Assembly: GCF_000801105.2 (NCBI RefSeq)
Contig: NC_079514.1
Span: forward strand, 51,939,372 to 52,003,371
Length of the DNA stretch: 64,000 nucleotides
Direction of reading: 5' to 3'
Origin: Raphanus sativus
Lineage: Eukaryota > Streptophyta > Magnoliopsida > Brassicales > Brassicaceae
Part shown: piece after piece, positions 8,997 to 20,697 of the stretch
Layout of the letters: each line of letters opens with the position of its first letter
How positions within the stretch are numbered: the stretch's first letter is position 1
Notes under the pieces: generated by a model
Seen by the model: only the letters and a program-made list of their open reading frames with translations
Database searches by the model: none
What the model was told of the DNA's origin: nothing
Translations under genes and position numbers: made by a program

Positions 8997-10873
8997 CAGA
9001 ACTTACTAAGGAGATAAGCAACCTCGACAAAAGTACTACTCTCAGCCAACTCTTCAATTGGGTATCCCCTATAACGTAGAATTCCTAAATCTCCATCAGT
9101 GTAAGAAATGGAAGATCGTACAGGAGCTGTGTTCAAGTAACCCGGATCGTATAACTTAAGCCCCTTGTCATCTTTCCCCGTCGCTATCTGCACGACCAAC
9201 CAAACATATATATAAATCCACCTCTGATCGATAAAAATAATATGCACACAACATGTTAGGCCTGGGCATAATATCCGGAACCCGAAATCCGAACCGAACC
9301 CGAACCGAAAAATCCGACCCGTTATCCGACCCGAAATGTAAAAATACCCGAATGGGTTTTGTAGGATGGTATAAAAAATATCCGAACCCGAAGTGTTATT
9401 AACCGAACCCGAACGGGTAACCCGAAAAACCCGAAACTAATAGCTAATATAAATATTTTGAAATATATATATAAGTATTTTAGTTATTAAATTTAATATT
9501 CGTGGTAATATGATATATAATAATAAATATTAACAATGTTAACAATATTAAAAATATTTTAAGTACACAATTAGTTATAAATAAGTAATTTATAATTTGT
9601 TCATTGGAATAACAAGTATACTCTCTATAATATAATGTATATTGTTTACAAATAATGTTTGTTTTCATGCTTGATTTAACATTTTATTGTTATTTTAGCA
9701 ATTTTATGTATGATAGATTAATTTTTATTAATTTAGTTGTTTTTCTTTATATTTTTCTTTAAGTTTTTGTTTTTTTTTACTTTGGTTATATCCGAACCGA
9801 ACCGATATAACCCGAACCCGAAAGATATATGGTTACTTTATGGGTTTTAGGATGCAATATAATTTTTAACCGAACCCGAAGTGTTATTATCCGAACCCGA
9901 CCCGTACTAATGAAATTTTACTATGGGACCTAGGAGCGTAAATCCGAAAACCCGAAAATCCGAAAAACCCGACCCGAACGCCAACGGGTACCCGAACGCC
10001 CAGGCCTACAACATGTATTCTTAAATATTGAGACAATTTTTTTTAAAAATACACGCAACATTTTTTTTTGGTAAAATATATACACACAACATGCAGAGGC
10101 GGATCTACTAAGGTCTGAGGGGGATCACTTAACACCCCTAAAATAGTCAAATATATGAAATTGTATAGAGTATTCTAAAGAATTTGTAGCAAAAATGGTT
10201 ATTTTGCTCTCTTTGACACCCCATAAACCCACGTTCAATCCCCTAATAACACCATATTTTTTTGTTTTTAAAAATTATATATATGTGACACCGGTAAAAT
10301 AAATCTCTGGGTCCGCCACTGACAACATGCATCTCTTACCAACTGCACGCATCTCTAATCAACATGTATAATCGATTTAATTTACACACAACATGCATCT
10401 CTAATCAACTGCATGCTTGTCAACATGGTCCTTTATGAGCATGGTCAAATGAGTTGTTCAAAAAGAAAAAAAAAGAGCATGGTCAAATGAAACATTCACA
10501 TTGGTCCTCAAACTTTAAAGTGGTTTTGTATATATGTCGTATGGGTCGCAACTTGTCTAATTCTTATATATTAAGATAAATCACAAAAAAAAATATGACC
10601 CCTTAAATCTTAGGACTTTCTACATGTCAATAACAATTTTTCAAAAAATTATACCTTCTTAAGATCAATGGATTTAACGGTACCATCCTCTGCGACTGGG
10701 ACCTGGTACTTCTTTCCTGTGCGCTCATCGACGATGGTCAAGCTTCCTTTAAGAGATCCATGCGGTACACTAGCACCCGATGTGCACCATGGCTCGATCC
10801 CCGGCTGCATGACCTGATCAGACACCTCCAAGTGGGCAGAGAGAACGGCCAAACGAGCAATCCCCTTTTCCAT
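6575..10873 (-). CDS. CSY1: Peroxisomal citrate synthase, CSY1-like, 12 exons
   Basis: Condenses acetyl-CoA and oxaloacetate to citrate in peroxisomes, exporting carbon from fatty-acid beta-oxidation. Exons (minus): 10873-10655, 9187-9007, 8896-8811, 8498-8394, 8316-8254, 8185-8076, 7924-7805, 7517-7368, 7290-7170, 7084-6987, 6885-6774, 6634-6575; 474 codons in frame. RLAVLSAHL near the N-terminus is a perfect PTS2 signal (RLx5HL). Catalytic His are in [12 protein letters not shown] and GPLHGGA, and the catalytic Asp is in PNVDFYSG. Two oddities: four residues are missing just before the substrate-binding Arg (family LFAVPRMAG, here IIVSRIAG), and translation stops at RERIIK, about 30 residues short. 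The lost tail is still visible out of frame at about 6575-6490. The best match is At3g58740; it could be a weak or decaying copy. Confidence 0.88.
7585..7800. mobile_element. MITE in CSY1 intron 7
   Basis: Long imperfect inverted repeat. The left arm, about 7585-7655, contains GCTAATTATTAGTAAAGTAA. The right arm, about 7722-7800, contains its reverse complement and ends near GGATGGAAGTGCTC. It folds as one hairpin of over 60 paired bases per arm. I could not fix a target duplication, so the superfamily is open. Confidence 0.7.
8951..8996. repeat. (GAT)n microsatellite in CSY1 intron 2
   Basis: About 15 GAT units in the intron between exons 2 and 3. Reading frames of poly-Ser or poly-Ile that cross it are artefacts. 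Confidence 0.97.
9257..10008. mobile_element. hAT-like non-autonomous element in CSY1 intron 1
   Basis: Inverted ends TAGGCCTGGGC and GCCCAGGCCTA. The 8-bp duplication CAACATGT is exact at 9249-9256 and 10009-10016. The interior is AT-rich, with both ends full of ACCCGAA/CCGAACC repeats. An 8-bp duplication and short ends are typical of hAT elements. A relative lies at 58820-59500. Confidence 0.85.
10051..10092. repeat. Micro-insertion with 11-bp target duplication
   Basis: ACACGCAACAT (10051-10061) and ACACACAACAT (10082-10092), one mismatch, flank a T-run followed by GGTAAAATATAT, the reverse-strand form of the poly-A tail insert. Confidence 0.45.
10094..10321. mobile_element. hAT-like MITE in CSY1 intron 1
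   Basis: A 228-bp element with ends CAGAGGCGGATC and GTCCGCCACTG, imperfect inverted repeats, and an exact 8-bp duplication ACAACATG at 10086-10093 and 10322-10329. Non-autonomous; no coding capacity. Confidence 0.85.
10437..10490. repeat. Micro-insertion with 16-bp target duplication
   Basis: GAGCATGGTCAAATGA at 10437-10452 and 10475-10490 is exact. The 22-nt insert is GTTGTTC followed by an A-rich tail. Confidence 0.7.
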
Positions 10874-11840
10874 TTTCACCTTAAAAGAAGAAAGGAGGTG
10901 AGTGAGTGCTAATTGAAACTCACTATGCTTATTCTTATAGTGTCTATTCACACACTTGTTATCACTATACTTCTAGCTTTTGAGGCATGGTTGGCGTGAA
11001 TCTACTCTCATTACACGTTAATGGATTCTCTGACCGTTACCCTTATACATTTCTTCTCACACGAAACAGTATTATTAGCAATGAATAAATGAAGATAATC
11101 ATGAAAATTTATAAATAATAGAAGTGCTCTATCGATCTGCTCATAAGGGAAAAGCACGTTAGTCGATTTATACATGATTCTCGGGCCCGTTATAGATCAT
11201 ATACATATCACATTTTATCTGTGACCATCAACATATTCTCAAATGCAGTTTATAAAAAAAAGTATGTTAACTTTACGTACTATTTCATCAATTATATGAT
11301 CCCCAACCAAACTTTTAACGTTTATTCCAAAAATTATCTTCCTTTTTTACAAGATTTATGATAATTAAACGCATAAGACATACTTCTCTTTACATACAAA
11401 ATTACAAATGCAAAGAAATCACAAATTATGATATTCCTTGGTTAAATATACTATTATTCATCATTTAAAGCGCTTAGGTAATTAATTTCATTTAGATCTC
11501 TTTTCACACTTTTGTATCACTCCTTATCTCTTTGTTTTGCATAAATCATCGTAGTTCTTGTTTGTATTGTTTTCGTTACCTTTTCGTTAGTTAATGAATT
11601 TATTACAAAAAATGTTATTAGATTTGAATAAAGCAAGTGATGAAATAGATAATTAATTAAATCATTTAAGTACATAAAACCTAGAGTACAAAACGAGTAT
11701 GATACTTGACCCGCATTAAGAGGCAAACCCTTAATACCTTACTCCAATTGGATATGCTTTTTTCTTATTTATTAATTTAATTTATTCGGTTGCTGCCGTT
11801 ACAGTTCAATCTACAGCTCATCTCGCTCTCTCTGCCAAAC
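10874..11840. promoter_or_regulatory. Divergent promoter region between CSY1 and the ILK-type kinase
   Basis: The two genes are transcribed away from each other, so this roughly 970-bp AT-rich stretch should hold both promoters and 5' UTRs. CT-rich leader-like DNA precedes the kinase ATG at 11841. No coding signal is seen, and I cannot place specific elements reliably. Confidence 0.5.
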
Positions 11841-14753
11841 ATGACAACGATTAAGCCCAAATCTCCGGCGAGATTCAAGCTCGGAAGGCAATCTTCTTTA
11901 GCGCCGGACTCAAGAACCCCGACGGACGCCCTAACCGAAGACGAGGACGAGGAGTTCGCCGCGGCGGCGGCTGCCGGGATCGTGGATCCGACGATTCGTC
12001 TAATGTATCTAGCCAACGAAGGCGACATCGAAGGGATCAACAAGATGCTGGACTCGGGAACTAACGTCGATTACCGCGATATCGACGGCCGTACTGCTCT
12101 CCACGTCGCCGCGTGCCAGGGACGCACCGACGTCGTTGAGCTGCTGCTTAGCCGTGGTGCTAAGGTCAATTCCATGGATCGTTGGGGAAGTACGGTACGG
12201 ATTCGAACTCTGATATTTGGTTTTGATTTTGACTTCTCGTTGACTCATATAGCTCAGTATGTGTTCGACGAATTGCCTCACAAGTAGCGATCCTTTTGAA
12301 ATCGGATGATCTTAGTAGAGGAATTATAGTTGAACGGCTCAGAGCTATGTGATCTGACATTTGTAAGTGCAATGATAATTGATTGTTGACGATTCGTGAT
12401 TGATCTTAACAGCCTCTTGCAGATGCAGTATATTACAAAAATCACGATGTGATTCAGCTTTTGGAGAAGCATGGTGCTAAGCCTACGGTGACGTGTTCTC
12501 TCCCTTGTTGGTTTGATGGATGTGTGATGAATGATTAATTGTTTGTTATAATCGTTTTTTTTTGTGGTTTTTAGATTCCTCCTATGCATGTGTTAACTGA
12601 TAGAGAAGTTCCTGAGTATGAGATTCATCCCTCAGAGCTTGATTTTTCTAACTCTGTCAAAATCTCAAAGGTAAGTAGTAAGAGTGTTAGCTATAGCCTA
12701 TAGGTATGGTTAATTCACACCTCGTTGTTATTGTCTTGGCTCGATAGGGTACCTTTCACAAGGCTTCATGGCGAGGAATTGATGTGGCTGTGAAAACCTT
12801 TGGAGAGGAAATGTTCAGTGATGAAGACAAAGTGTGAGTTTACTACACTTCTTTTTTTTTTTAAATACTATTGAACTAGTTATGTGATAAAAAGGTTTTT
12901 AATATCCTTCTGGTATCCAGGAATGCGTTCAGGGACGAGCTTGCATTGCTTCAAAAGATACGCCATCCAAATGTTGTCCAGTTTTTAGGGGCAGTTACTC
13001 AAAGTAACCCCATGATGATTGTCACAGAGTATTTATCTAAGGTATTCTTTCTCAATCAGGATGAACATTTGTGATTTAAAGATCGCTCATGAACATTGGC
13101 AGTTGGAGAGTATCCTGTAGATGTCCTGGCATTATTGAGTTGAGAAAATCTCAAAAAAAGCTTACAAAATACAATCAGAACCTTTTTTGAGCAAGTTTTT
13201 TTGGGACTAAACAATAGTTTTCTCTAGTTACCCGACTTCCTCGACTGCATGACTTACTTTTAAGAGAAACTTCACTGCATGAATTTATGCTTTACAGTTC
13301 TAAATTATTTCTTGTTTATCTGTAGGGAGATCTTCGACAATATCTAGACAGGAAAGGGGCTCTAATGCCAGCGCAAGCAGTGAAGTTTGCACTTGAAATT
13401 GCTAGGTTAAGTGGCCACTGCTGATTATTAATCGTCGTTATGCAGGCTCATCTTATATCACGACCTGTTGAAGTAAACATTAAATTGGCTTCTGATTATC
13501 TCAATTGTTTCTTTTGGCAGGGGAATGAATTATTTGCACGAGCACAAACCTGAAGCTATAATCCATTGTGACCTAGAGCCTCCGTAAGTTTCCCTTTTGT
13601 TGCATCATTGTAAATAATATCATTACAAAATGTTTTCATTTGTTACTATATTGCATATCCAAAAAAGTCGGAAAGGTTCTAATTTGGTCAAGTAAGAGAA
13701 CAGAAACATACTGCGGGATGATTCGGGACATCTGAAAGTTGCAGACTTTGGAATCAGCAAGCTGCTGGTAGTTAAGAAGAAAGATAAAAAAGACAGGCCT
13801 GTTACCTCGCTGGACAGTTCTTGTAAGTTCTCTTATCTGATAAACTTATATGTTTATGGCCTGCCTTGAGCTGGCTTAGAAAATGCTAGGTAACCTTGGT
13901 TTAGGTTTAGTGTTTTGGTGTCTAAAACTGAAATTCGACAAGATATAAGGCGGATTCGAACATAAAGGCCGTGTTTTGGAATGTTTATGATACTCTTGTT
14001 GTTCTTCTGGATGCGCAGGGAGATACATGGCGCCAGAAGTGTATAGGAATGAAGAGTATGATACAAAAGTAGATGTATTTTCTTTCGCTTTGATCTTACA
14101 AGAGGTAAAGTAACTGAGAGAGAGAGAGAGAGAGAGAGCTATATGAGACTTCTTTTTATTAAATTCCGATTATATTCACAGAGCTACAAAGTCTTGAGGC
14201 TAATACAATGTTGTTGGTGGGGTTAACAAACTAAACAGATGATAGAAGGCTTTGTACCATTCCATCTAAAAGAAGAAACGGAAGTTCCTAAAGCATATAT
14301 TGAAGATGAACGTCCACCATTCAATGCTCCAGCAAAATCATATCCTTTCGGGTTAAGAGAGTAAGTTTTTCGTAGATAGACAAAACATTCATGAGCCTGT
14401 TTTTGAAACATGGATGACTACTCTACTTTGAGAGATGCTTACGGATGTGTCTGTGTTCGCCAGGTTAATCCAGGAATGTTGGGACAGTGAGGCATCAAAA
14501 AGACCAACATTTAGAGAAATCATCAGTGCTTTGGAGTTGATAAGTGATCGAATTGCAAGAAAAATGAGCTGGAAGGTTTGTCACACTCTATCCCTCTCTT
14601 ATTCAATATAGATATATATATACATCTCTAGTATTAAAGTTTTTGTGTGATTATGAACAGGTGAGGCTAGGAAAGTGCCTTCCAAGAATCAGATTGTTTA
14701 CGAAGCGAGATTATGTGAATCCCAGTAGTAGCCGTTCATCCATAACCAGATGA
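11841..14753 (+). CDS. Ankyrin-repeat, integrin-linked-type (Raf-like) protein kinase, 12 exons
   Basis: Plant ILK-type kinase, MAPKKK Raf-like group, like At3g58760; a signalling protein. Exons: 11841-12194, 12413-12487, 12575-12670, 12748-12833, 12921-13041, 13326-13405, 13521-13583, 13704-13822, 14019-14104, 14239-14360, 14464-14575, 14661-14753; 468 residues in frame. Ankyrin repeats span about residues 50-143 (DGRTALHVAACQGRTDVVEL). The kinase domain follows, with VAVK lysine and DFG (VADFGISKLL). The catalytic loop is HCDLEPPN: the Arg of HRD is Cys and the usual Lys is Glu. The glycine loop is degenerate (GTFHKASWRG). The HCD/E loop is, as I recall, shared with the Arabidopsis ortholog, so it is a family trait of an atypical kinase, not decay. 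I chose ATG 11841; a frame extending upstream uses no ATG. Confidence 0.92.
14115..14138. repeat. (GA)n microsatellite in kinase intron 9
   Basis: About 12 GA units between exons 9 and 10. Confidence 0.95.
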
Positions 14754-15099
14754 CCACTCCAAGAGTTTTGGGTTTTACTTTTTCTTTTTCTTTTTCTTTT
14801 TTTTTAATGAAGAGGATTGGTTTTGCCTTCAAATGGAGGAAAACAATGTCAAATTATTAGTCTATTTGTATTTATGACATGGTTGACTGTTTTATATTCC
14901 TAACATAAATGAACATGGTGTATTATTATTATTATGTGGTGCTTTTCAGTGTGTGAGATGCTCTGATGAAAGTGGACATACTTTCTTAACTGGAGACAAA
15001 GATCGTATCTTTGCCTCTTTGGTTACATAATTCGAACCGTCATATTCTAGCTAGGCTAGGCCTTTGATAAAGACCTTCTTCACCTAAAAAGCGTTTTCT

Positions 15100-15545
15100 A
15101 TTTCCACTAATGGTGGAGAGTGCGTGCGGCCAAACAGTTCATTCCCCTGTTTCTGAAGTCAATCTGAGGAGCAACACAATCAATCTCCCCAAGCAGAATA
15201 CTCTGAGTCTTCACCTGAAGTAAATATGGCTACGAACTTTGATGGTTTGTGTTTACAAAACACCCAATCAGCAATGCGGCTGATGGGTAAAGGATGTTTC
15301 TGCTGGCAAAAGTTATTCAGATTTGGTTAGAAGGGGCGAGAGGATCATAGCACCAGCTGCTTCGTATGGAAAGTTTATACAGTTAAACAGTCTTATTCTC
15401 GAAGACCGTATAAAGTAGTAACTAGTTTCTTTTTGTATTTCTTCTAGGTTTGCAAAGGCTTCTACTTAACCATGCTACTTCCTTCTGATATCTCTGCTGT
15501 TACATTATCATTCTCACTGGACACAAACCAGCATCAACTCATTTT
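15100..15545 (+). pseudogene. Frameshifted gene relic, possibly At3g58770-like
   Basis: Coding-looking DNA downstream of the kinase gene. One frame gives LCLQNTQSAMRLMGK near 15250-15290. One extra base later, the frame switches to DVSAGKSYSDLVR and GERIIAPAASYGKF. The joined pattern MRLMGKDVxxG occurs in a family of plant nuclear proteins of unknown biochemistry (HAP8/At5g56250-like, from memory). Stops interrupt the upstream part, and a single-base insertion separates the two blocks, so this is a pseudogene. The position between the kinase and SHP1 fits At3g58770. Confidence 0.5.
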
Positions 15546-15559
15546 CTCACTGTGAAGTT

Positions 15560-16546
15560 TATTATTTCATAATAAGAGTAAATGCTAGAGGTATGGAGCA
15601 AAAAAAAGTTTCTTACTTGTAAACAAATAGTTGATGTGAACAATGAAAAGGTTTTGTGTGGATGATTATGACAATACGTATGATTAGTCACCATTTGCTG
15701 GATTCCTAAATTTCTTCTTCCCTCATAAGTCATAATGTTGTCGTCTCTTTTTTTTGTCTTTCTTTCAATTTTTTAGATCCCTTCCCCCCACCCCCAAAAA
15801 AAAAAAATTAAAAACATGTTCGCATATATGTATTTCTGTCACAGTTCAGTATTTAAATTGGACCTGTGAGATCTTCCACACATCGACTTCACAGCGTTTA
15901 AGCACGAGACTGGATCCGGACACAACCCAACAAAACATTGCCATTAGTCTCGATTTTTTTTCAAATTATATGTACAGACGTAAATCTCGAAATTATATTA
16001 AAAATAATTTTATTAAAATTTTTGTTAAATGTTTACAATATTAAAATCTAAGATCTGCCCTCTTTAGACAATGCATGAAAAGCAACGGAAACATAAATAC
16101 TATTTTTCCATCCATCGTCTCAAATTTGGACTTTTTGGAGGTAGATTTCGATATGAGTGGTCAAATTTTTCAACTCCAACGTATTCATGTCAACTTCTCA
16201 TAGTGAATTTCTCTTTTGAACGTTTAACTTCTGCACATGTCGTTTTTACTGACAAGAAGCAAGTTTACGGTATCTCGACTTAGTTGGAATTAACTCAAGA
16301 TCTAGATTCAATGTATCTTTTATCATATATGGACAAAACATACACTCAGTATTAGATGCGTATTTTAGTAGATATAGTCTTCTTTTGAAGGATAAGTTCA
16401 TCAGCTACCTCATCATACAGTTAGATTTTTTCTTGCTACACCTAATTTTAGTTCCTATTAAAAAAAATTTTCAAATCGTTTTTGACGGTTATGCTCAACA
16501 ACTTTGAATGATGAGGAAAGTCTAGATTTTGAAGATTTAACTTATA
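15560..16546. other. Intergenic, AT-rich
   Basis: No gene is seen. Short open frames at 15754-16044 and 16071-16283 lack family features. The last about 45 bases (16503-16546) are repeated with few differences at 18444-18489. Confidence 0.5.
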
Positions 16547-18331
16547 CTAGATTTTGACCCGCCCTTAAAAGGGCGGGTATATATTTTGTTTTAAATTCAA
16601 TTTTTGATATTTTTGTTTTTTTGTAAATATATTTGTATTTTTTTTGTAATCATATTTGTATATAAATCTTAACCAAAATATATTTTATTAAATAATAGTA
16701 ATTTAAAAATGGATCCAGTATAGCACGGTTAAGGTTAGATTGAGGTTAAACTCGCCCCACTGACCCGTTAACCCGTGGGTTTTCAGTTTTGTTTTGTTAA
16801 AAAAATCTGACTCACACAACCCGAAAACAAATAATTTTGTACCCGCATCCACTCCGCTTAATTTTGTGGTTATCTACGGGTTATATATATATTTTAAAAA
16901 TCATTATTTAATTTAACTATTATAAAAATATATTTAAAATAAAAATTTATACATGATTAAAATTTTTAAATTACTATTTTAAACTCTTGTATTTAAAAAA
17001 ATTACTTTTTAATTTTTTATTTTTTAAATACTTTGCGGGTCCACGGGTAGCCGCGATCCAAAATTCACCAACCCACACTCACTCCGCATAAAATACTCAT
17101 AACCCGCACCCGCAAATCGATTTTTCAAATAGTTTGACCAAACTTATGATCCGCTGTTAAAAGAACGGATATATTTTCTGTTTTATATTTTTAAGAAATA
17201 TTATTTTTATAAAATACAGGTTGTAACCAGCAAGAAACAATTAACTGTCGTCCATTCAACAAACTGCCACATATCAGTTCAGACTTTTTAAAAACGGATT
17301 GTGTAACTGTTTTTTGACCGGTTAGTTGTTATATGTGTATTACTAAAAAATAAGATATTTTTTTAAAATAAAATTAAAGGTTAAACAGTTATATTTATAT
17401 TGGCATATAAATAGTTATATATATATCTTATTTTTTTAGTTGGACTCAAGTAACATTAATTGGACATGTTTCAAATTTAATAGTATTGATTATTATATTA
17501 TATCCAATTATATAAAATAAGTTGTTATATTTTTTTTATCTTTTAGTGAACAGTGTAACTGTAAATTAGTCTTTATCTTCCCCAATTTATTTGAGTCACA
17601 CTCGTTTGCAACTTCTTCCATGGAAATCAACGACCATATTTAACAAAATTATTAAAATCTTTTTTTTTTTCCGTTTGTGCCTCATGTTCATAGATCTGTC
17701 ATCTAATATCCAATTTTCAACAATCAAAACTCCAAAAAAACTATATGGTGGTCACTGATACGGACAACCACCGTCTAGCACAAAAATGGTTTTGAAGATC
17801 ACAAACAGCATCATGGGGTATACGCAGTTATATAAATTGTTAGTTATATATATCAATCGTTTTTGTAACCATCGACAGTTAAAAATTATATACAGATATC
17901 GTGTTATATAGATATGTATAAGCAGTTATATATAAAAATCAATTTTTTTTTTAAATGGACACAACTTCATATCAATAGGGCATATTTCAACTTTAATAGT
18001 ATTGATATGGTACTTTATTTTCAAACAATACTTTTTTTAAAATAACAAAACCTTGTTAAAAATAATTAATTTTGTATTATGACAGTTATTAAATAGATAA
18101 GTGTAAAGAGAGTATAAGGGGTGGTTATGTTAACCTACGTATTTTAAGTGCATGTATTAATTGTTCCCTATATAATTTTTTTATTGTTTTATTATTGTGA
18201 AGGGGGTGGTTACATTATACTATTGTGTCATGGGTGGTTACATTCGAAAATATAGGATACATTATTTGTTGTCATTAATCGTTGGAGCCAACATTTATCA
18301 ACCGAAGATGTTGAAGAATTAATAGTATTGA
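16547..18331 (-). mobile_element. Helitron-like element(s), minus orientation
   Basis: On the minus strand a 3' end is clear: hairpin ACCCGCCCTT/AAGGGCGGGT (plus 16557-16580), then TCAAAATCTAG, ending at 16547, followed by T. That is the Helitron 3' structure (short hairpin, CTRR, T). Three possible 5' ends of the form A|TCAATACTATTAA lie at plus 17489, 18005 and 18331, so this may be nested or tandem related elements. The interior is AT-rich with ACCCGC-type repeats at 16730-17130 and no helicase coding. Confidence 0.55.
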
Positions 18332-18690
18332 TTTCATAGTAATTTATTGTTGAATTCATCCTTCATATTGTTCTCTCTTTAATTTTTGTCCCATTAAAAC
18401 TTTTTTAAATATCTACTCTTGCACCCCTTTACTTGCATGCTCTGCTGAATGATGAGCAAAGTCTAGATTCTCAGGATTTAACTTATATTTCATACCAGAG
18501 TGACTGCAAAGCGAGGTCCCACGCAAAGAAGGAAAAGACTAGTATGATGTTCTTGGTCTGGAGTTTTCAGTAGAGCATGTAAATAAAGGGGTGCAAGAGT
18601 AGATATTAAAACAGTTTTAATGGGAATAAAATTAAAGAGAGAAAAATATAAAGGATGAATTCACAATAAATTACTATTTATCCCCTATTT
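18332..18690. mobile_element. MITE with ~95-120-bp inverted arms
   Basis: The arm at about 18345-18449, containing TCTACTCTTGCACCCCTTTA, is the reverse complement, with few differences, of about 18568-18670. A spacer of about 120 bp separates them. The arms extend outward through GAATTCATCC and AGTAATTTATT. I could not define a target duplication. Confidence 0.65.
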
Positions 18691-19047
18691 CCCATAAAGG
18701 ATTCAGGTACTAGGAGAAGTTGATGCCAATTTCACATGCAAGTCTCTTTCCCTACGTCTCTTTGTGTACATTTTTGTCATCGTCTTTTTCACGAATACTT
18801 TTTTTTTGTTACATTTCTTATATATGTTCCTAAGTTAGAGTTATCAAATAAAATGCATATATATGGTTATAAACTCATTAGTGTCTAAACTTTTCAGTTT
18901 TTTTTTTCTCTCCAGATGATGCTCTCTCAAATTACAGATTTCTCAGCATCCTAGATTTTGTATTCCTTTGGAAACAATGGATTCATGAATTTCTCTTGTG
19001 AACATAAGTGGTATATTTATCAAATTAAAACATAGTACACTTAACCA

Positions 19048-19228
19048 AGTTATCTTGGCCTAGTGGTAAAAGGGTTCTGGCTGGAGTTTCCGCCCTGAGT
19101 TCGATTCCGCTTGGCTACCGGAGCTAGCGTTAAATCACAAGAATACGTGGATTGCCGTCGGCCTCAGTGAGATTAGTTTTGTGCCTAAAAAGCCTTTGGA
19201 TCACCCCGTGGTTAATCAAAAAAAAACA
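19048..19228 (+). mobile_element. tRNA-derived SINE
   Basis: About 180 bp with an A-box-like TGGCCTAGTGGT near 19056, a B-box-like GAGTTCGATTCC near 19100, and a poly-A end at about 19220-19228. This is the layout of Brassicaceae SB-type SINEs. It is not a functional tRNA: no cloverleaf closes and the unit is too long. It lies upstream of SHP1. Confidence 0.75.
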
Positions 19229-19463
19229 TCTTACACTTTTAAGAATACATCAGTCTTAGCAAAATTGACTACATAAACACAACAACCTACTAGCTAGCAA
19301 GTAGTAACATAGCATCTGATAGAAAAAGGATCAAATTAGAACTTCATTTTCGAATATGTTAAAAATCATTTTCAGTTTGTTCCGTTTAAGTAAAATGTAG
19401 CAAAAAATAAAACCAAAACTCAGTAAAACTAAGCTAAAACTATAAACTACAACTAAACCAACT

Positions 19464-19507
19464 CGGTTATTGTTTTTTTTTTTTTTTGAGAAAACACGGT
19501 TACTGTT
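19464..19507. repeat. Micro-insertion with 11-bp target duplication
   Basis: CGGTTATTGTT (19464-19474) and CGGTTACTGTT (19497-19507), one mismatch, flank a T-run ending GAGAAAACAC. Confidence 0.45.
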
Positions 19508-20697
19508 ATAGGCTTGGTTAGGTTCAAATGGCATCATACACGTTGGTGTGAAGTATCACTTTCTTAAATGTGAACATAGATGGATAGAGAGAGGAGCATC
19601 TTAATTAATTGAAAATGCAGAAGGATTTAAAAAAGGAGAGAGAAAGATTACCATTAAAAGAGAGTTTGCAAAAGATGGTTCTGATATGAAACATAGCCCA
19701 TCCCTCTCCTTTTCCCCTTTCTCATGAAAGATACTGGATGGTCCTCCTTCAATGTCCTCACCTACTTACTACTCATATTTTTTAATTATTTATTGATTAA
19801 TTAGTTTCCAATAAAACTTATTAAATAAGTTTCAATGACCCCAATTCAGGATGATTTTTAATTATTTTTTACAATTTTCAAAACTTACTACTTACTACTC
19901 ATATTGAATAAAAGTGTGAGTTTCTAGGTTTACTCAGGATGCTTTTTTGAAAATTGCTAGATAATTGGTCTGTTTTTTTTTCGATTTTCTTTTATGTATA
20001 AATACAGTTCAGCTAAGAAAAACTTGTAACCTTCTTTTTTTCTGAAAGTGGGGTCTTATTACCTGCACAACAATATTCCTTCAAATGAAACTCATAAACC
20101 AAAACAAAAATTACAAAGAAAAAGAGAGATATTTTTACAAGAACAACATAACTTTTGGAAAAGCAGCAGCAGCAGTTAAGTGATTCTGAGATCAATAATA
20201 ATAGCAATATATATTATTTCTTCAAAACAGTTTCGCATTAGTAATTTCTCCTTTGTGCTGATCTACCATATTATCTTTAAAACCCAGGTAAGGTTGTGAA
20301 TACTATACTTGAGAGATCAACCCTAAAAATACAAAGTTTCCTTTTTTTCCTAATTCTGTGTCTGATCGTTGAGTTACCAATTCGTGGGTTTGATATGTTT
20401 CTTGGTTTTGTTTATCTACAAAGAGATTTGATCATTTTACAGTAGAATATTAATGAGATTAACCCTAAAATTACACCCCAAGTTTTGTAATCAAAGTTTT
20501 TTCCCTTCAAAGTTACAATCTCTTTTAGTTCTTGAGGGACCTAATCAATTATGATCTGTTAATTTCTTGGCTATTCTTGATCTTCAAAAAGATTTGATCA
20601 TAAAGCTTTATTAGCCTCGCTCTCTCTAGAGATCTAGATCGATTATCTCACACTCTTCTTTTTAATGTTTTATTCATCTGGTGACATTGCAGAATCA
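19508..20697 (+). promoter_or_regulatory. SHP1 promoter, 5' UTR and leader intron acceptor
   Basis: AT-rich upstream region of the MADS-box gene. TTGCAG just before AATCAATG at 20692-20700 is a good acceptor, so the ATG probably opens the second transcribed exon after a leader intron, as known for AG/SHP genes. CT-rich DNA around 20620-20660 could be leader. An upstream in-frame ATG at 20665 would lie in that intron. Confidence 0.5.

Noticed and set aside
8860..9247. Open frames with poly-Ser or poly-Ile on the minus strand
   Set aside because: They run through the (GAT)n microsatellite of CSY1 intron 2. Only exon 2 and exon 3 parts are coding.
19048..19228. Functional tRNA gene
   Set aside because: A and B boxes are present, but the unit is about 180 bp with a poly-A end and no cloverleaf, so it is a SINE.
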